64,000 bases of DNA, from the NCBI GenBank assembly GCA_031291235.1, contig JARLJL010000009.1, forward strand, positions 372,208-436,207. Direction: 5' to 3'. Below, one piece after another: positions 23,122 to 33,065 of the stretch (position 1 is its first letter; the number at the start of each line of letters is the position of its first letter). The notes below the pieces were generated by a model, which worked only from the letters and a program-made list of their open reading frames with translations, was not told where the DNA came from and did not search any database. Source of the stretch: Sulfuriferula sp. Lineage in GTDB: Bacteria; Pseudomonadota; Gammaproteobacteria; Burkholderiales; Sulfuriferulaceae. Both the position numbers and the translations under genes were made by a program.

Positions 23122-25701
23122 ATGTCAGTACTCGTCATTGTAGAATCGCCTTCCAAGGCAAAAACCCTGAAAAAATATCTGGGTGCGGATTACGAAATCC
23201 TTGCCAGCTACGGACACATTCGCGACTTGGTGCCCAAAACCGGCGCCGTCGATACCGATCACGATTTTGCGATGAAATACCAGCTCATCGAGCGCAACGA
23301 GCGCCATGTCGATGCCATCTTGCGTGCCGCAAAAAAGGCCGATCGCATCCTGCTGGCAACTGACCCGGACAGGGAAGGCGAAGCCATTGCATGGCATTTG
23401 TCGGAGATTTTGCTGGAAAAGAAAATCACGCCGAAAAAACCCATTGCCCGTATCGAATTTCACGAAATCACCCAAAGCGCGATCCAGCATGCTGTAGATC
23501 ACCCGCGCGAAATTGCCATGCCGCTGGTCGATGCGCAACAGGCACGCCGGGCACTGGATTATCTGGTCGGCTTCAATCTGTCACCATTGCTATGGCGCAA
23601 AATCAGCCCCGGTCTGTCGGCCGGCCGCGTACAAAGCCCGGCGTTGCGCCTGATCGTCGAACGCGAACTGGAAATCGAAAAATTCGTTGCGCGCGAATAC
23701 TGGAGCATACATCTCGATAGCCACAAAGCCAGCCAGACGTACTCGGCAAAGCTGATACAGTTTAATGGCGAAAAACTCGATCAATTCAGCATCTCTACCG
23801 GCGACGCGCACCAGAGCATACTCGACCAGCTGGCCGCTCATGCTACCGGTACCGTCAGCCGCGTAGAAAAGAAGCGCAAATCGCGTAACGCTGCTGCACC
23901 GTTCACCACGTCAACCCTGCAACAGGAAGCGGTACGCAAGCTGGGCATGACCACCGATCGCGCCATGCGCACCGCACAGCAACTGTACGAAGGTATAGAC
24001 ACCGGCAGCGGCGCAGTGGGTCTGATCACCTACATGCGTACCGACTCGGTCAATCTTGCACGCGAAGCGATAGACGATGTCCGTCATTATATCCAGAAGC
24101 ATTTTGACGCAGACTACCTGCCTGCAGCGCCGGTGTATTTCCGCAACAAGTCGAAAAACGCGCAGGAAGCGCACGAGGCCATACGCCCGACCGCTATTGC
24201 CCGGACCCCTGATTCAGTTCGTAAATTCCTCACCATCGATCAGGCGCGGCTATATGAGATGATCTGGAAGCGTACCCTGGCCTGCCAGATGGCGCCGGCG
24301 CAATTCGACACGGTCAGTCTGGATATTGCTGTCGGCAGTACGGCCAATCTGTTCCGTGCCACCGGACAAACCCTGGTATTTCCCGGATTTATTGCCGTTT
24401 ATCAGGAAAACCAGGACGACACGGCCGAAGAAGACGATGCCAAACTGCCCGTATTGGCCGAAGGTGAAACCATCCCTGTCGACAAACTGTACGGCGAACA
24501 GCACTTTACCCAGCCGCCGCCGCGCTATACCGAAGCCAGCCTGGTGAAAACACTGGAAGAATACGGCATCGGCCGTCCTTCAACCTATGCCAGTATCATT
24601 TCTACGCTGCAAGATCGGGAATACGTAATACTGGATAAAAAACGCTTCATGCCCACCCCAACCGGCCGGCTGGTGAACTGTTTCCTCACGACGCATTTTA
24701 CGCATTACGTCGATTACGACTTTACCGCCAAACTGGAGGACAAGCTGGATGACGTATCCAATGGCGAGCTGAAATATCTGCCGCTATTGCATGAATTCTG
24801 GGATGAGTTTTCAGGCACATTAAAAGCCAAAGCCGAAGTTGAACGCGGCTGCCCAATCGACGACGAAGTATGCCCCAAATGCGGTAGCAAGCTATTCCTG
24901 CAAGCCAGCAAACGCGGCTTATTCATCGGCTGCTCGGGTTACCCCGCCTGCGATTACACCCGCCCGTTATACGGCGGTAACGAAGAGGGTCCGGTCGTGC
25001 TCGGCACCGATCCGGCCACCGGCGAAGATATTTTGCTGCTTAACGGCCGTTACGGCTGGTATGTGCAAGTCGGCGCCACGCCGGAGGACAAAAAAATCAA
25101 ACCGCGCCGCGCTTCATGGCCAAAAACGCTGCCCACTGAAACGGCCGACCTGCCAACCGCGCTGCGGTTATTGTCGCTGCCACGAGAAGTGGGCACTCAC
25201 CCCGATACGGGACTCGGCATCGTCGCCAATATTGGCCGCTTTGGCCCATATCTGCAGCACGACGGCAAATTCAAATCCATTCCCAAGGACGACGACGTCT
25301 ATACCATCGCTTTGCCGCGCGCACTGGAAGTCCTGTTAATGGAACGCGCGCCGCGTGCCGGCGCACCTGCCGGCAAACCGTTGGGCAATCATCCCGATGA
25401 CGGCAAGCCGGTTACGCTGAATGAAGGCCGCTATGGCTGGTACGTCAAACACGGTGCCGTCAATGCGACCATACCCAAGGACATGACGCCGGACACGGTG
25501 ACGCTGGAACTGGCACTGCCATTACTTGCAGAACGAGCAAGCAAAGGCAAGCCCAGCCGTAGAAAGTCACCGGCCAAATCGGCTACGTCTGCAAAAAAAG
25601 CTACCGCCGCTAAAAAGCCGGTAGCGGCCAAAAAAACGACGGTAAAGAAAACGGCTACGCCCAAAACCGTCAAAAAAGCCGCCAGTTCCAAAGCAGCTTG
25701 A
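23122..25701 (+). CDS. topA: DNA topoisomerase I (type IA)
   Basis: An 859-residue enzyme that relaxes negative supercoils. The TOPRIM domain starts at SVLVIVESPSKAKTL and has LLATDPDREGEAIAWHL; the active-site Tyr lies in VGLITYMRTDS (about residue 300). One four-cysteine zinc ribbon (CPKCGSKLFLQ...FIGCSGYPAC, about 577-612) is followed by repeated GRYGWYVQVG/GRFGPYLQHDG modules. The last 50 residues are a Lys/Ala/Pro-rich histone H1-like tail (AKKATAAKKPVAAKKTTVKK), a betaproteobacterial trait thought to aid DNA binding. Confidence 0.96.
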   Translation: MSVLVIVESPSKAKTLKKYLGADYEILASYGHIRDLVPKTGAVDTDHDFAMKYQLIERNERHVDAILRAAKKADRILLATDPDREGEAIAWHLSEILLEKKITPKKPIARIEFHEITQSAIQHAVDHPREIAMPLVDAQQARRALDYLVGFNLSPLLWRKISPGLSAGRVQSPALRLIVERELEIEKFVAREYWSIHLDSHKASQTYSAKLIQFNGEKLDQFSISTGDAHQSILDQLAAHATGTVSRVEKKRKSRNAAAPFTTSTLQQEAVRKLGMTTDRAMRTAQQLYEGIDTGSGAVGLITYMRTDSVNLAREAIDDVRHYIQKHFDADYLPAAPVYFRNKSKNAQEAHEAIRPTAIARTPDSVRKFLTIDQARLYEMIWKRTLACQMAPAQFDTVSLDIAVGSTANLFRATGQTLVFPGFIAVYQENQDDTAEEDDAKLPVLAEGETIPVDKLYGEQHFTQPPPRYTEASLVKTLEEYGIGRPSTYASIISTLQDREYVILDKKRFMPTPTGRLVNCFLTTHFTHYVDYDFTAKLEDKLDDVSNGELKYLPLLHEFWDEFSGTLKAKAEVERGCPIDDEVCPKCGSKLFLQASKRGLFIGCSGYPACDYTRPLYGGNEEGPVVLGTDPATGEDILLLNGRYGWYVQVGATPEDKKIKPRRASWPKTLPTETADLPTALRLLSLPREVGTHPDTGLGIVANIGRFGPYLQHDGKFKSIPKDDDVYTIALPRALEVLLMERAPRAGAPAGKPLGNHPDDGKPVTLNEGRYGWYVKHGAVNATIPKDMTPDTVTLELALPLLAERASKGKPSRRKSPAKSATSAKKATAAKKPVAAKKTTVKKTATPKTVKKAASSKAA

Positions 25702-25708
25702 TATTGCA

Positions 25709-25737
25709 ATAGACGGCATGCATGCGCATGTCGCTAT
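25709..25737 (+). terminator. Possible imperfect hairpin after topA
   Basis: ATAGACGGCATGC and GCATGTCGCTAT can pair imperfectly eight bases after the topA stop. The following TTTG is short, so this is only a weak terminator candidate. Confidence 0.28.
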
Positions 25738-25898
25738 TTGCTGCGTTTTGGGCCACCGCAAATTTCTCAGACTCTTACCTAGCCTGTCAAAATCACAAAA
25801 TCCCGGAATTTATTTTCCTCTGGATTGTCTTATGTTTAGCGGTACGGTGTATCGCTTTATTCAAGATGTTTTAGTACGACCATGAAAGGAAAATTATC

Positions 25899-26231
25899 AT
25901 GCAGATCGTCATTCAAGATAATCAGATCATGAACATGCTGGAATGTAACCGGGCGTTGCCGGCAAATCCCCAGAAAGAGCGGGTAGTGTTATGGAAAATA
26001 TTCCGCGATCAGTTAAGTGCGCTGGAATATTCTCACCATATCCTGCTGGAGCCGGATCAGCAGCTCGTAGGCGGACATGGCTTTGATTCGGCTGGTGAAT
26101 TCTACTGGCTAGGCGTCGAAGTCGAAGATCTGGCTGCATGGGGACATCCGCATGCAATTCAGCTAAGCGACCCTTTCGAAGCCGAAGACCCCAAAATTCA
26201 GGGCAGGGGATTCGGTAACGAATGGCATTAA
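25899..26231 (+). CDS. Small hypothetical protein (110 residues)
   Basis: An acidic soluble protein without signal peptide or membrane segment. Notable stretches are QKERVVLWKIFRDQLSALEYSHHILLEPDQQLVGG and FDSAGEFYWLGVEVEDLAAWGHPHAIQLSDPFEAEDPK. I do not recognise a family. AAAGGA stands nine bases before the ATG, and codon use looks genuine. It follows topA by about 200 bases and is not in an evident operon. Confidence 0.65.
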   Translation: MQIVIQDNQIMNMLECNRALPANPQKERVVLWKIFRDQLSALEYSHHILLEPDQQLVGGHGFDSAGEFYWLGVEVEDLAAWGHPHAIQLSDPFEAEDPKIQGRGFGNEWH

Positions 26232-26337
26232 AACTGCACTGTAATCAGGTGTAATTTCATACACCAGAGATAGATTGCGCAGCTTCGCAGTTTTGCCTAC
26301 AACGGTTTGAGGCCGTTGCCGGGGCGTTTATGCTGTG

Positions 26338-26550
26338 CTATACCGCCGTCTGCACATACGAATACGTCATTTTGTGCATGGCATCGTTGGATTCGCCAGC
26401 CGACGTTTGACCAGACCCAACATATTGCGTCTGCGTCCGGTTGTTCTTGCCTATTGCACCCCAGCCCTCTTCTGCTGCGAACTCGCCTACATTATCGATC
26501 AGGCCGAAGCTTACTGCTGCCTGCGCCATAAATTCACTTATTTGCATCAT
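26338..26550 (-). CDS. Possible small hypothetical protein (70 residues) in an otherwise gene-free gap
   Basis: The 582-base gap 26232-26813 contains this minus-strand frame with GAAGAGG placed well before its double ATG. The product starts MMQISEFMAQAAVSFGLID, has an acidic middle (EFAAEEGWG) and a Ser/Thr/Gln-rich end, and no Cys. Codon choice looks more like a gene than a shadow, since no plus-strand gene covers it. No family was recognised. The rest of the gap (26551-26813) presumably holds the promoter of the efflux operon. Confidence 0.42.
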   Translation of the reverse strand: MMQISEFMAQAAVSFGLIDNVGEFAAEEGWGAIGKNNRTQTQYVGSGQTSAGESNDAMHKMTYSYVQTAV

Positions 26551-26710
26551 GTACGTCCTCTTCGGGGTTAATCAGGCAATACCAGCCTGTCGACACGACC
26601 TGCGTCTGTATGCTTATCTTGCCTCCGCCCCGTTACGCAACCATTGCCGGATCAAGCCAGCTTGTAACCGTGTATTACAATCTGTATCAAATAAATCAAA
26701 TACATGGCAC

Positions 26711-26727
26711 GGTTAATAGAGTTAACC
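26711..26727. promoter_or_regulatory. Dyad upstream of the RND efflux operon
   Basis: GGTTAA-TAGAG-TTAACC is a perfect 6+5+6 inverted repeat, 87 bases before the chosen start of the outer-membrane factor gene. It could be an operator for the operon; no regulator was linked to it. Confidence 0.3.
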
Positions 26728-26813
26728 AGGAAATTCTTTCAGCAATCGTCATGAAGTCGTCATGTTTAATTAAGACTAATGTCAGCAAATGCTGTCATAA
26801 TCGGATTTTGCCC

Positions 26814-28100
26814 ATGCTGGAGATGTGGTTGAAATCCCGATTATTTTTATCAGCCTGCCTGATGCTGTCCACCCCCGCCATGTCGCTGGCAGCCGATCCC
26901 TTGCCCACAGCGGCGCCTGTCGTATTGACGCTGGCGCAAGCGCAAGCTGCGATGCTGGCGCATAACCGCGACTTGCTGGCAGCGCAGCGTAATGTCGAAG
27001 CAGCGAAAGCGACGCAATTATCAGCCGCGGCGCGACCGAATCCGCAAATCTCCATTAACAGCGCCAGCATTAATACGCATGCTTTGGGGGCCGGCGGCCT
27101 TTATGACAAGAATATGGACACCATATTTCGCGTCGATCAAGTCATAGAGCGCGGCGACAAGCGCGATTTGCGCATTAAAACCGCACAGCAGCTGGAGCTT
27201 GCCAGCGAGGCCGATCTAGCCGACACCGCGCGCCAACAACGCATTGCGTTATACAACGCCTATTACGATGTCGCCTATGCGCAGGATAAAATAAAATTAA
27301 CCGCCGCTGCAGCCAAGCTGGCGGAAACCGCTCAAGCCAAAGCTGAATTACGTTTATCGGCTGGCGATATCGCAGCCTCGGAGGTAGCCCGTACCCGCGT
27401 CGATACGCTACGCACTCAGAATGATGCCGAACAAGCCATCGCCGATGCTACCAATTCACGTATCGCACTGGCTTACCTGCTGGGGCTGGACAAGCAGGCT
27501 GGACAGATACAGGTCGATGCAAGCTGGCCCGATGCCAATAACGCAAGCATCGCATCCGATTTCGATAGCATCATTGCGCAACGCGCAGATGTACGCGCAG
27601 CACAAGCACGAGTCGATGCGGCGCGCCAATTCAAAGAATTGGTCAGAGCTCAACGTACGCGAGATATCTCGGTAGGCGCGCAAGTTGAACATTATCCAGG
27701 CGCTACCGACAATACGATAGGGTTAGGCATCAGTTTTCCGCTATTTTTAGGCAATCATTTCGACGGCGATATTCGCAATGCGGAAGTTGCGTTGAGCGCG
27801 GCGGAAGACAATCTGGATCGTGTACGCGCACTTGCTCTGGACGATCTCAACCGTACCGAGGCGGCGCTTGCAAGCAGTCGGGCACGTCTGCAGCGCTATC
27901 AATCCAGCCTGCTGCCCGCAGCTAAACGCGCAATGGATGCGGCCGAATTTGGCTTCGCCAACGGGGCGATCTCGGCAGTCGAGCTGCTCGACGCTCGCCG
28001 CACCTGGCGGGCCATTCAGCTTGAAGCATTAGGCGCTCAATCCGATTATGCCCGTGCTCTTGCCATATGGCGTACTAATACTCAAATTGTTCAGGAATAA
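26814..28100 (+). CDS. TolC-family outer-membrane factor of an HME-RND efflux system (CzcC-like)
   Basis: About 428 residues. A signal peptide (LFLSACLMLSTPAMSLA) precedes two TolC-type repeats, each with long coiled helices (AALAHNRDLLAAQRNVEAAKATQLSAAARPNPQ-like segment near residue 45; ...GAISAVELLDARRTWRAIQLEALGAQSDYARAL near 385-415). It forms the outer-membrane duct for the pump encoded downstream. The frame is open further upstream; ATG 26814 is placed just before the signal peptide but has a poor ribosome site, so ATG 26751 is a less likely alternative. Three bases separate it from the adaptor gene. Confidence 0.88.
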   Translation: MLEMWLKSRLFLSACLMLSTPAMSLAADPLPTAAPVVLTLAQAQAAMLAHNRDLLAAQRNVEAAKATQLSAAARPNPQISINSASINTHALGAGGLYDKNMDTIFRVDQVIERGDKRDLRIKTAQQLELASEADLADTARQQRIALYNAYYDVAYAQDKIKLTAAAAKLAETAQAKAELRLSAGDIAASEVARTRVDTLRTQNDAEQAIADATNSRIALAYLLGLDKQAGQIQVDASWPDANNASIASDFDSIIAQRADVRAAQARVDAARQFKELVRAQRTRDISVGAQVEHYPGATDNTIGLGISFPLFLGNHFDGDIRNAEVALSAAEDNLDRVRALALDDLNRTEAALASSRARLQRYQSSLLPAAKRAMDAAEFGFANGAISAVELLDARRTWRAIQLEALGAQSDYARALAIWRTNTQIVQE

Positions 28101-28103
28101 ATT

Positions 28104-29252
28104 ATGAAAAAGTCATATTTATGGCTAATGCTAATCGCTGCCGGTGTGATAGGGGGCGCTTACTATCGATATAACCAGCATAATTCGGATACGCCGCCAC
28201 CACGGCCCGCAACAACGCAGGCCGAGCCCAATGTACTGCGCTACGCTGCCGATGCACCGCAGCTATCGGCGATACGCAGCCAAATCATACAGCGCGTTCC
28301 GGTGCCGTTAGCCGACCCTTTAAATGGCAAGGTCAGTTATAACGAAAACGTCACTGCACGCATTGCAGCGCCAATCAATGGCCGTGTGTTGGCCATTAAG
28401 GCCGAACTGGGCGATACCGTGCGTGCAGGGCAAACCTTGCTATTGATGGATGCTCCCGACCTCGGCAATGCCATTGCCGATACTGAAAAAGCGAATGCCG
28501 ATGCCAGGCTGAAGCAACTGGCGTTAAATCGCGCAAATACGCTCTATCAAGGCGAGGCACTGGCGCGTAAGGATCTGGAAGCCGCGCAGGCAGATTATGC
28601 AGCCGCTGCCGCCGAAGCCCAGCGCGCCACATTACGCTTGAAGAACCTGATGCCGGAAGGGATGAACCGCAGCAGCGAGGGTTATGTGTTACGCAGCCCG
28701 ATTAACGGCGTTGTCGCTATGCGTACGGTCAATCCTGGGGAAGAAATCCGCCCCGATCTGGCCGATCCACTATTTATCATTACCGATCCAGCCAAGATAT
28801 GGGTAAATATAGACCTGCCGGAAACGCTGCTGGCCGACGTCAAACCAGGGTTGCCAGTAAGTATTGCCGTCGATGCCTACCCGAACAAGCCGTTCAGCGG
28901 TCGTATAGAAAATATTGCACCAACACTCGATCCTGTCACCCGCAGAATCGCTGTGCGCTGCTCGGTTATCAATACCAACAACATGCTCAAGCCGGAAATG
29001 TATGCTCGTGTAACCCTGATTGCTGACTCCGCAAAAACAGCATTTCGTATCCCCAACGCGGCATTGGTCAGCGACGGCCTTTACAGCTATGTATTTGTCG
29101 AACTTGCACCCGGCGTACTGAAAAAACGCCGGATATCCCTGATCGCACAAGATCGCGAGTACAGCTATGCCATTGAGGGACTGCAAGAAAACGAACGTAT
29201 CGTTACTGCCGGCGCCTTATTGCTTAATTCCGAACTTGGCGCAGCCAAATAA
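28104..29252 (+). CDS. RND efflux periplasmic adaptor subunit (CzcB/CusB-like)
   Basis: A 382-residue membrane-fusion protein. One N-terminal membrane helix is followed by a lipoyl-type half (IAAPINGRVLAIKAELGDTVRAGQTLLLMDAPDLG), a helical hairpin (about residues 130-180), the second lipoyl half (VLRSPINGVVAMRTVNPGEEI) and beta-barrel parts. No His-rich or Met-rich metal-binding extension is visible, so metal choice cannot be read here. It bridges the pump and the outer-membrane factor encoded on either side. Confidence 0.9.
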   Translation: MKKSYLWLMLIAAGVIGGAYYRYNQHNSDTPPPRPATTQAEPNVLRYAADAPQLSAIRSQIIQRVPVPLADPLNGKVSYNENVTARIAAPINGRVLAIKAELGDTVRAGQTLLLMDAPDLGNAIADTEKANADARLKQLALNRANTLYQGEALARKDLEAAQADYAAAAAEAQRATLRLKNLMPEGMNRSSEGYVLRSPINGVVAMRTVNPGEEIRPDLADPLFIITDPAKIWVNIDLPETLLADVKPGLPVSIAVDAYPNKPFSGRIENIAPTLDPVTRRIAVRCSVINTNNMLKPEMYARVTLIADSAKTAFRIPNAALVSDGLYSYVFVELAPGVLKKRRISLIAQDREYSYAIEGLQENERIVTAGALLLNSELGAAK

Positions 29253-29266
29253 CGAGGCAGAAAGCC

Positions 29267-32200
29267 ATGCTAAATAAACTTATTACCTTTGCACTCCAGC
29301 AGCGCGTATTCATATTATTGCTGACGGTTGCATTGGTGCTGCTCGGTATTAATGCGCTGGATAATCTGCCCATAGAGGCATTTCCTGATGTACAGGATGT
29401 ACAGGTGCAAGTGGTCACTCAGGCTACAGGTCAGGCACCAGAAGAAGTAGAGCGTACTATCACGTTGCCGGTCGAACGCGAAATGAGCGGCGTGGCGCGC
29501 ATTACCCAGTTACGCTCGGTATCAATGACAGGCTTGTCTATCGTTACCCTGACTTTCTCCGACGGGACCGATGATTATTTCGCCAGACAGCAAGTGTTGG
29601 AAAAACTGCAAAACGTGACGCTGCCACCTGGCATACAACCCAGCCTCGCCCCCTTGTCGACGGCTGTCGGCGAAATTTACCGCTACGTACTGGAAGCGCC
29701 GGCTAATATGCCGATTTCGGAAATCCGCGCTATTCAGGATTGGCAAATACGTCCCGCCTTGCGTATGGTTAAGGGGGTCGCGGATGTGGTGAGCTTTGGC
29801 GGCGTCATCCGCGAATATCAGGTCAATGCCAATCCCTATGCACTAAAAAAATACGGTGTAACACTGGACCAGGTAGCCCAAGCACTCGGCAATAACAGTG
29901 CAAATGTGGGTGGTGGTTTATTGCGTCGCGGCGACGAAGCGCTGGTTGTTCGCGGCCAGGGTTTGTTTAACAGTCTGGACGATATCGCTCATGTCGTCGT
30001 CGCTGCAAAAGATGGCAAAACCATACAGGTTGGTGATATCGGCGAAGTTGTTATCGGCTCGCGCCCGCGTTCGGGTATCGTCGCTTTCAATGACCAGGAT
30101 AATGTCGTTGAAGGCATCGTACAAATGGTCAAAGCGCAGAATGCAGCAAAAGTGGTTGCTGCGCTTAAACTTAAAATTGACGACCTGAATACCAAATTGC
30201 CTGCGGGTGTGAAATTGCATGTAATTTACGATAGGACGCAACTGATTAATCATACTGTTCATACAGTAACCGATAACCTGATTATGGGTGCGACGCTGGT
30301 GATCACTATCCTGATCGTGTTTCTACGCAATTGGCGGGCCGCGTTAATTGTTGCATCCATTATTCCATTAGCGCTTTTATTCGCATTTATCCTGATGGAT
30401 GCCCGGGGCGTTTCAGCCAATCTGATTTCGCTTGGCGCCGTGGACTTCGGTATTATTATCGATAGTGCGGTTGTGCTGGTTGAGGCATTAATGGTGCGTC
30501 TGGCTGCCGGCAATAGCGGCACTAATCCTGCGCACAATACGCTGACCTGGCGTACTCATGCGCTTAAGCAGACCGCCATCGAGCTTGGACATCCGATATT
30601 GTTTTCCAAAGCCATTATCATTCTGGCCTTTTTGCCTATATTTACGTTTCAGCGCGTAGAAGGAAAAATATTTACCCCCGTTGCACTGACGTTAAGTTTT
30701 GCCCTGTTAGGCGCATTGATTTTAACGCTTACCCTGATCCCGACATTGTTGTCTTATACGCTTAATAACAATGGCATGGCGGAAAAACATTCGAACTGGA
30801 TGCATAAGTTGCAACTACGCTATCGCGCACTGTTAATCTGGGCTGAGCAGCATTTCAAAGCCATATTGGCAGCATCCGTTGCTGTACTGGTCATGGCTTT
30901 GGCGGGTGCGCCTATGCTGGGCAGCGAATTTTTGCCCAAGCTGGACGAAGGCAATATCTGGCTGACCATTACACTTCCGCCACAAACCGCACTGGACAAA
31001 ACCAAGGACATTGAACGTCAAGTGCGTGCGATACTGCGCAGTTATCCGGAAACCGGGGACATCATTACTCAGGTAGGTCGTCCCGATGATGGTACCGATC
31101 CCAAAGGCCCTAACAATCTGGAAATCCTGGCCGATCTGAAACCGGAATCAACCTGGCATTTTGCCAGCAAGGATGCGTTGATTGAGAATATGACCGCCAA
31201 GCTCAAGCGTATCCCCGGCTTACCTACCAATTTTTCTCAGGTCATTGAGGATAACGTAGAAGAATCCATGTCCGGGGTTAAGGGTGAAATCGCCGTCAAG
31301 ATTTTCGGTCCGAATCTTGAAATTCTTCAGGACAAGGCCGATCAGATTGCGTCTATCCTGTCCCAGATTCCTGGGGCGAGCGACGTCGCGGCCATTCAGG
31401 TCGGCGGTCAGACCGAGCTGAATATCATATTGGATCGCGCAAAAATGGGCCGTTTGGGGATTAATGTCGCCGATGCCAACAGCGTAATTCAAACAGCGCT
31501 CGGCGGTCAGGTCGTTAACAATTTTTATGAAGGCGAACGACGCTTCGATGTGACATTGCGTATCGAGAAGCGTTATCGTGATGCCGTCGACGATGTTGCC
31601 AATCTGCAGGTAGCGTTACCCAATGGGGCAGGGAGTATTGCACTTGGTGATATTGCACAGATTGTGGTCAAGCAGGGCGCATCGCGTATCAGCCGGGAAG
31701 GAGGCGGGCGTAACGTTTCTGTCAAATCCAATTTGCTGGGACGCGATCAAGGCAGTTTCGTTGCTGAAGCGCAGCAACGTGTGAAGGAGCAGGTTAAATT
31801 ACCCCCCGGCTATACTATTACCTGGGGTGGACAATTCGAGAATCAGCAACGCGCCATGAAGCGCTTGAAGATTATTGTACCTATCAGTCTGTTCCTGATT
31901 TTCTCCTTGCTGTTTTGGGCTTTCCGTTCGGTACGGCTGGCCGGTATCGTTTTGTCCATGGTGCCGTTTACGCTAATTGGCGGCATCGCCGGATTAGGCA
32001 TGGCCGGCCTGCATTTATCTGTGTCTGCTGCGGTTGGTTTTATAGCTGTGGCAGGCATTTCCGTACAAAATGGCGTCATTATGATAGAACAAATTATCGA
32101 TTTGTTGCGCAATGGTGCAGAAATGCACAGTGCGGTACTTGATGGCGCTGTGCAGCGTTTGCGCCCTATTTTGATGACTGCCTTGATGGCTGGTCTGGGT

Positions 32201-32368
32201 TTGTTACCAGCAGCCTTGTCGCACGGCATAGGCTCCGAAACACAACGTCCGTTTGCAGTAGTTATTGTCGGCGGCATCGTATCAGCAACCCTGTTTACAT
32301 TATTGTTATTACCGCTTGCATTCCAGCGGATAGCAATCCCTAAACTTGCCGATAACATTTCAGAGTGA
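29267..32368 (+). CDS. CzcA-family heavy-metal RND efflux pump
   Basis: A 1033-residue, 12-helix proton-driven pump. It begins in the HME-RND style (LNKLITFALQQRVFILLLTVALVLLGINALDNLPIEAFPDV). Membrane helix 4 contains DFGIIIDSAVVLVEA (about residues 398-412), with the Asp, Asp and Glu typical of divalent-cation exporters (Zn, Co, Cd, Ni) rather than the copper/silver CusA branch. The exact metal is inferred only to this level. It ends seven bases before the response-regulator start, so pump and regulators likely share one transcript. Confidence 0.93.
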   Translation: MLNKLITFALQQRVFILLLTVALVLLGINALDNLPIEAFPDVQDVQVQVVTQATGQAPEEVERTITLPVEREMSGVARITQLRSVSMTGLSIVTLTFSDGTDDYFARQQVLEKLQNVTLPPGIQPSLAPLSTAVGEIYRYVLEAPANMPISEIRAIQDWQIRPALRMVKGVADVVSFGGVIREYQVNANPYALKKYGVTLDQVAQALGNNSANVGGGLLRRGDEALVVRGQGLFNSLDDIAHVVVAAKDGKTIQVGDIGEVVIGSRPRSGIVAFNDQDNVVEGIVQMVKAQNAAKVVAALKLKIDDLNTKLPAGVKLHVIYDRTQLINHTVHTVTDNLIMGATLVITILIVFLRNWRAALIVASIIPLALLFAFILMDARGVSANLISLGAVDFGIIIDSAVVLVEALMVRLAAGNSGTNPAHNTLTWRTHALKQTAIELGHPILFSKAIIILAFLPIFTFQRVEGKIFTPVALTLSFALLGALILTLTLIPTLLSYTLNNNGMAEKHSNWMHKLQLRYRALLIWAEQHFKAILAASVAVLVMALAGAPMLGSEFLPKLDEGNIWLTITLPPQTALDKTKDIERQVRAILRSYPETGDIITQVGRPDDGTDPKGPNNLEILADLKPESTWHFASKDALIENMTAKLKRIPGLPTNFSQVIEDNVEESMSGVKGEIAVKIFGPNLEILQDKADQIASILSQIPGASDVAAIQVGGQTELNIILDRAKMGRLGINVADANSVIQTALGGQVVNNFYEGERRFDVTLRIEKRYRDAVDDVANLQVALPNGAGSIALGDIAQIVVKQGASRISREGGGRNVSVKSNLLGRDQGSFVAEAQQRVKEQVKLPPGYTITWGGQFENQQRAMKRLKIIVPISLFLIFSLLFWAFRSVRLAGIVLSMVPFTLIGGIAGLGMAGLHLSVSAAVGFIAVAGISVQNGVIMIEQIIDLLRNGAEMHSAVLDGAVQRLRPILMTALMAGLGLLPAALSHGIGSETQRPFAVVIVGGIVSATLFTLLLLPLAFQRIAIPKLADNISE

Positions 32369-32375
32369 GGTATAT

Positions 32376-33065
32376 ATGCGAGTTTTAATTGTTGAGGATG
32401 ACGACCTTTTAGCCGCCGGTTTAATGCGGGCGCTTGATCAGACCGGTTATGCTGTGGATCAGGTCAATAGCGGTGAGCGGGCCGACCTAGCACTTAGTTC
32501 TGAATCGTATGATCTGGTAGTACTCGATATAGGATTACCTGGCATAGACGGTTTTAGCGTCTTGAAGCGCCTGCGCGCGCGCGGACAGCTGTGCCCGGTA
32601 CTGATATTGACTGCACGAGATGCCGTAACCGATCGCGTCCGCGGTCTGGATTTGGGTGCCGATGATTATCTGATCAAACCGTTTGCGTTAAGCGAATTTG
32701 AAGCCCGTTTGCGCGCTTTGGTACGGCGAGGCACTCAACTTAACAGTGCGCAGTTGGTGTGCGGAAATCTGATGCTTGATACTTTAGCCCATCGCGCCTG
32801 GCTTAGTCAAACGCCGCTTAATCTGACAGCGCGTGAATGGGGCGTACTGGAATATTTGCTGATGCGACAAGGGCAAGTGTTGAGCAAAGATAAAATATTA
32901 CAAGCCGTATGCAGTTGGGATGAAACCATCAGTCCTAATGCTATAGAGGTTTATATGTCCAGACTCCGCAATAAACTGGAACCCGCCGGCGTTAATATTC
33001 GTACCATACGCGGTTTCGGTTATTTGTTGGAGTCAGACGATGCGACACAACACGCGCAACCCTAG
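32376..33065 (+). CDS. OmpR/PhoB-family response regulator
   Basis: A 229-residue regulator. The receiver domain (about residues 1-115) has the acidic pair EDDD at the start, phospho-acceptor Asp in LVVLDIGLPG (about 51) and Lys in DDYLIKPF (about 101). A winged-helix DNA-binding domain follows (LTAREWGVLEYLLMRQGQVLSKDKI ... NAIEVYMSRLRNKLEPAGVNIRTIRGFGYLL). GTGAGG precedes ATG 32376. It overlaps the kinase gene by 26 bases and lies directly after the metal pump, which it probably controls. Confidence 0.94.
   Translation: MRVLIVEDDDLLAAGLMRALDQTGYAVDQVNSGERADLALSSESYDLVVLDIGLPGIDGFSVLKRLRARGQLCPVLILTARDAVTDRVRGLDLGADDYLIKPFALSEFEARLRALVRRGTQLNSAQLVCGNLMLDTLAHRAWLSQTPLNLTAREWGVLEYLLMRQGQVLSKDKILQAVCSWDETISPNAIEVYMSRLRNKLEPAGVNIRTIRGFGYLLESDDATQHAQP

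Noticed and set aside
26335-26571. Plus-strand open frame opposite the small gene at 26338-26550
   Set aside because: It lacks a ribosome site and its product is rich in His/Arg/Leu without pattern; the minus-strand frame is better supported.
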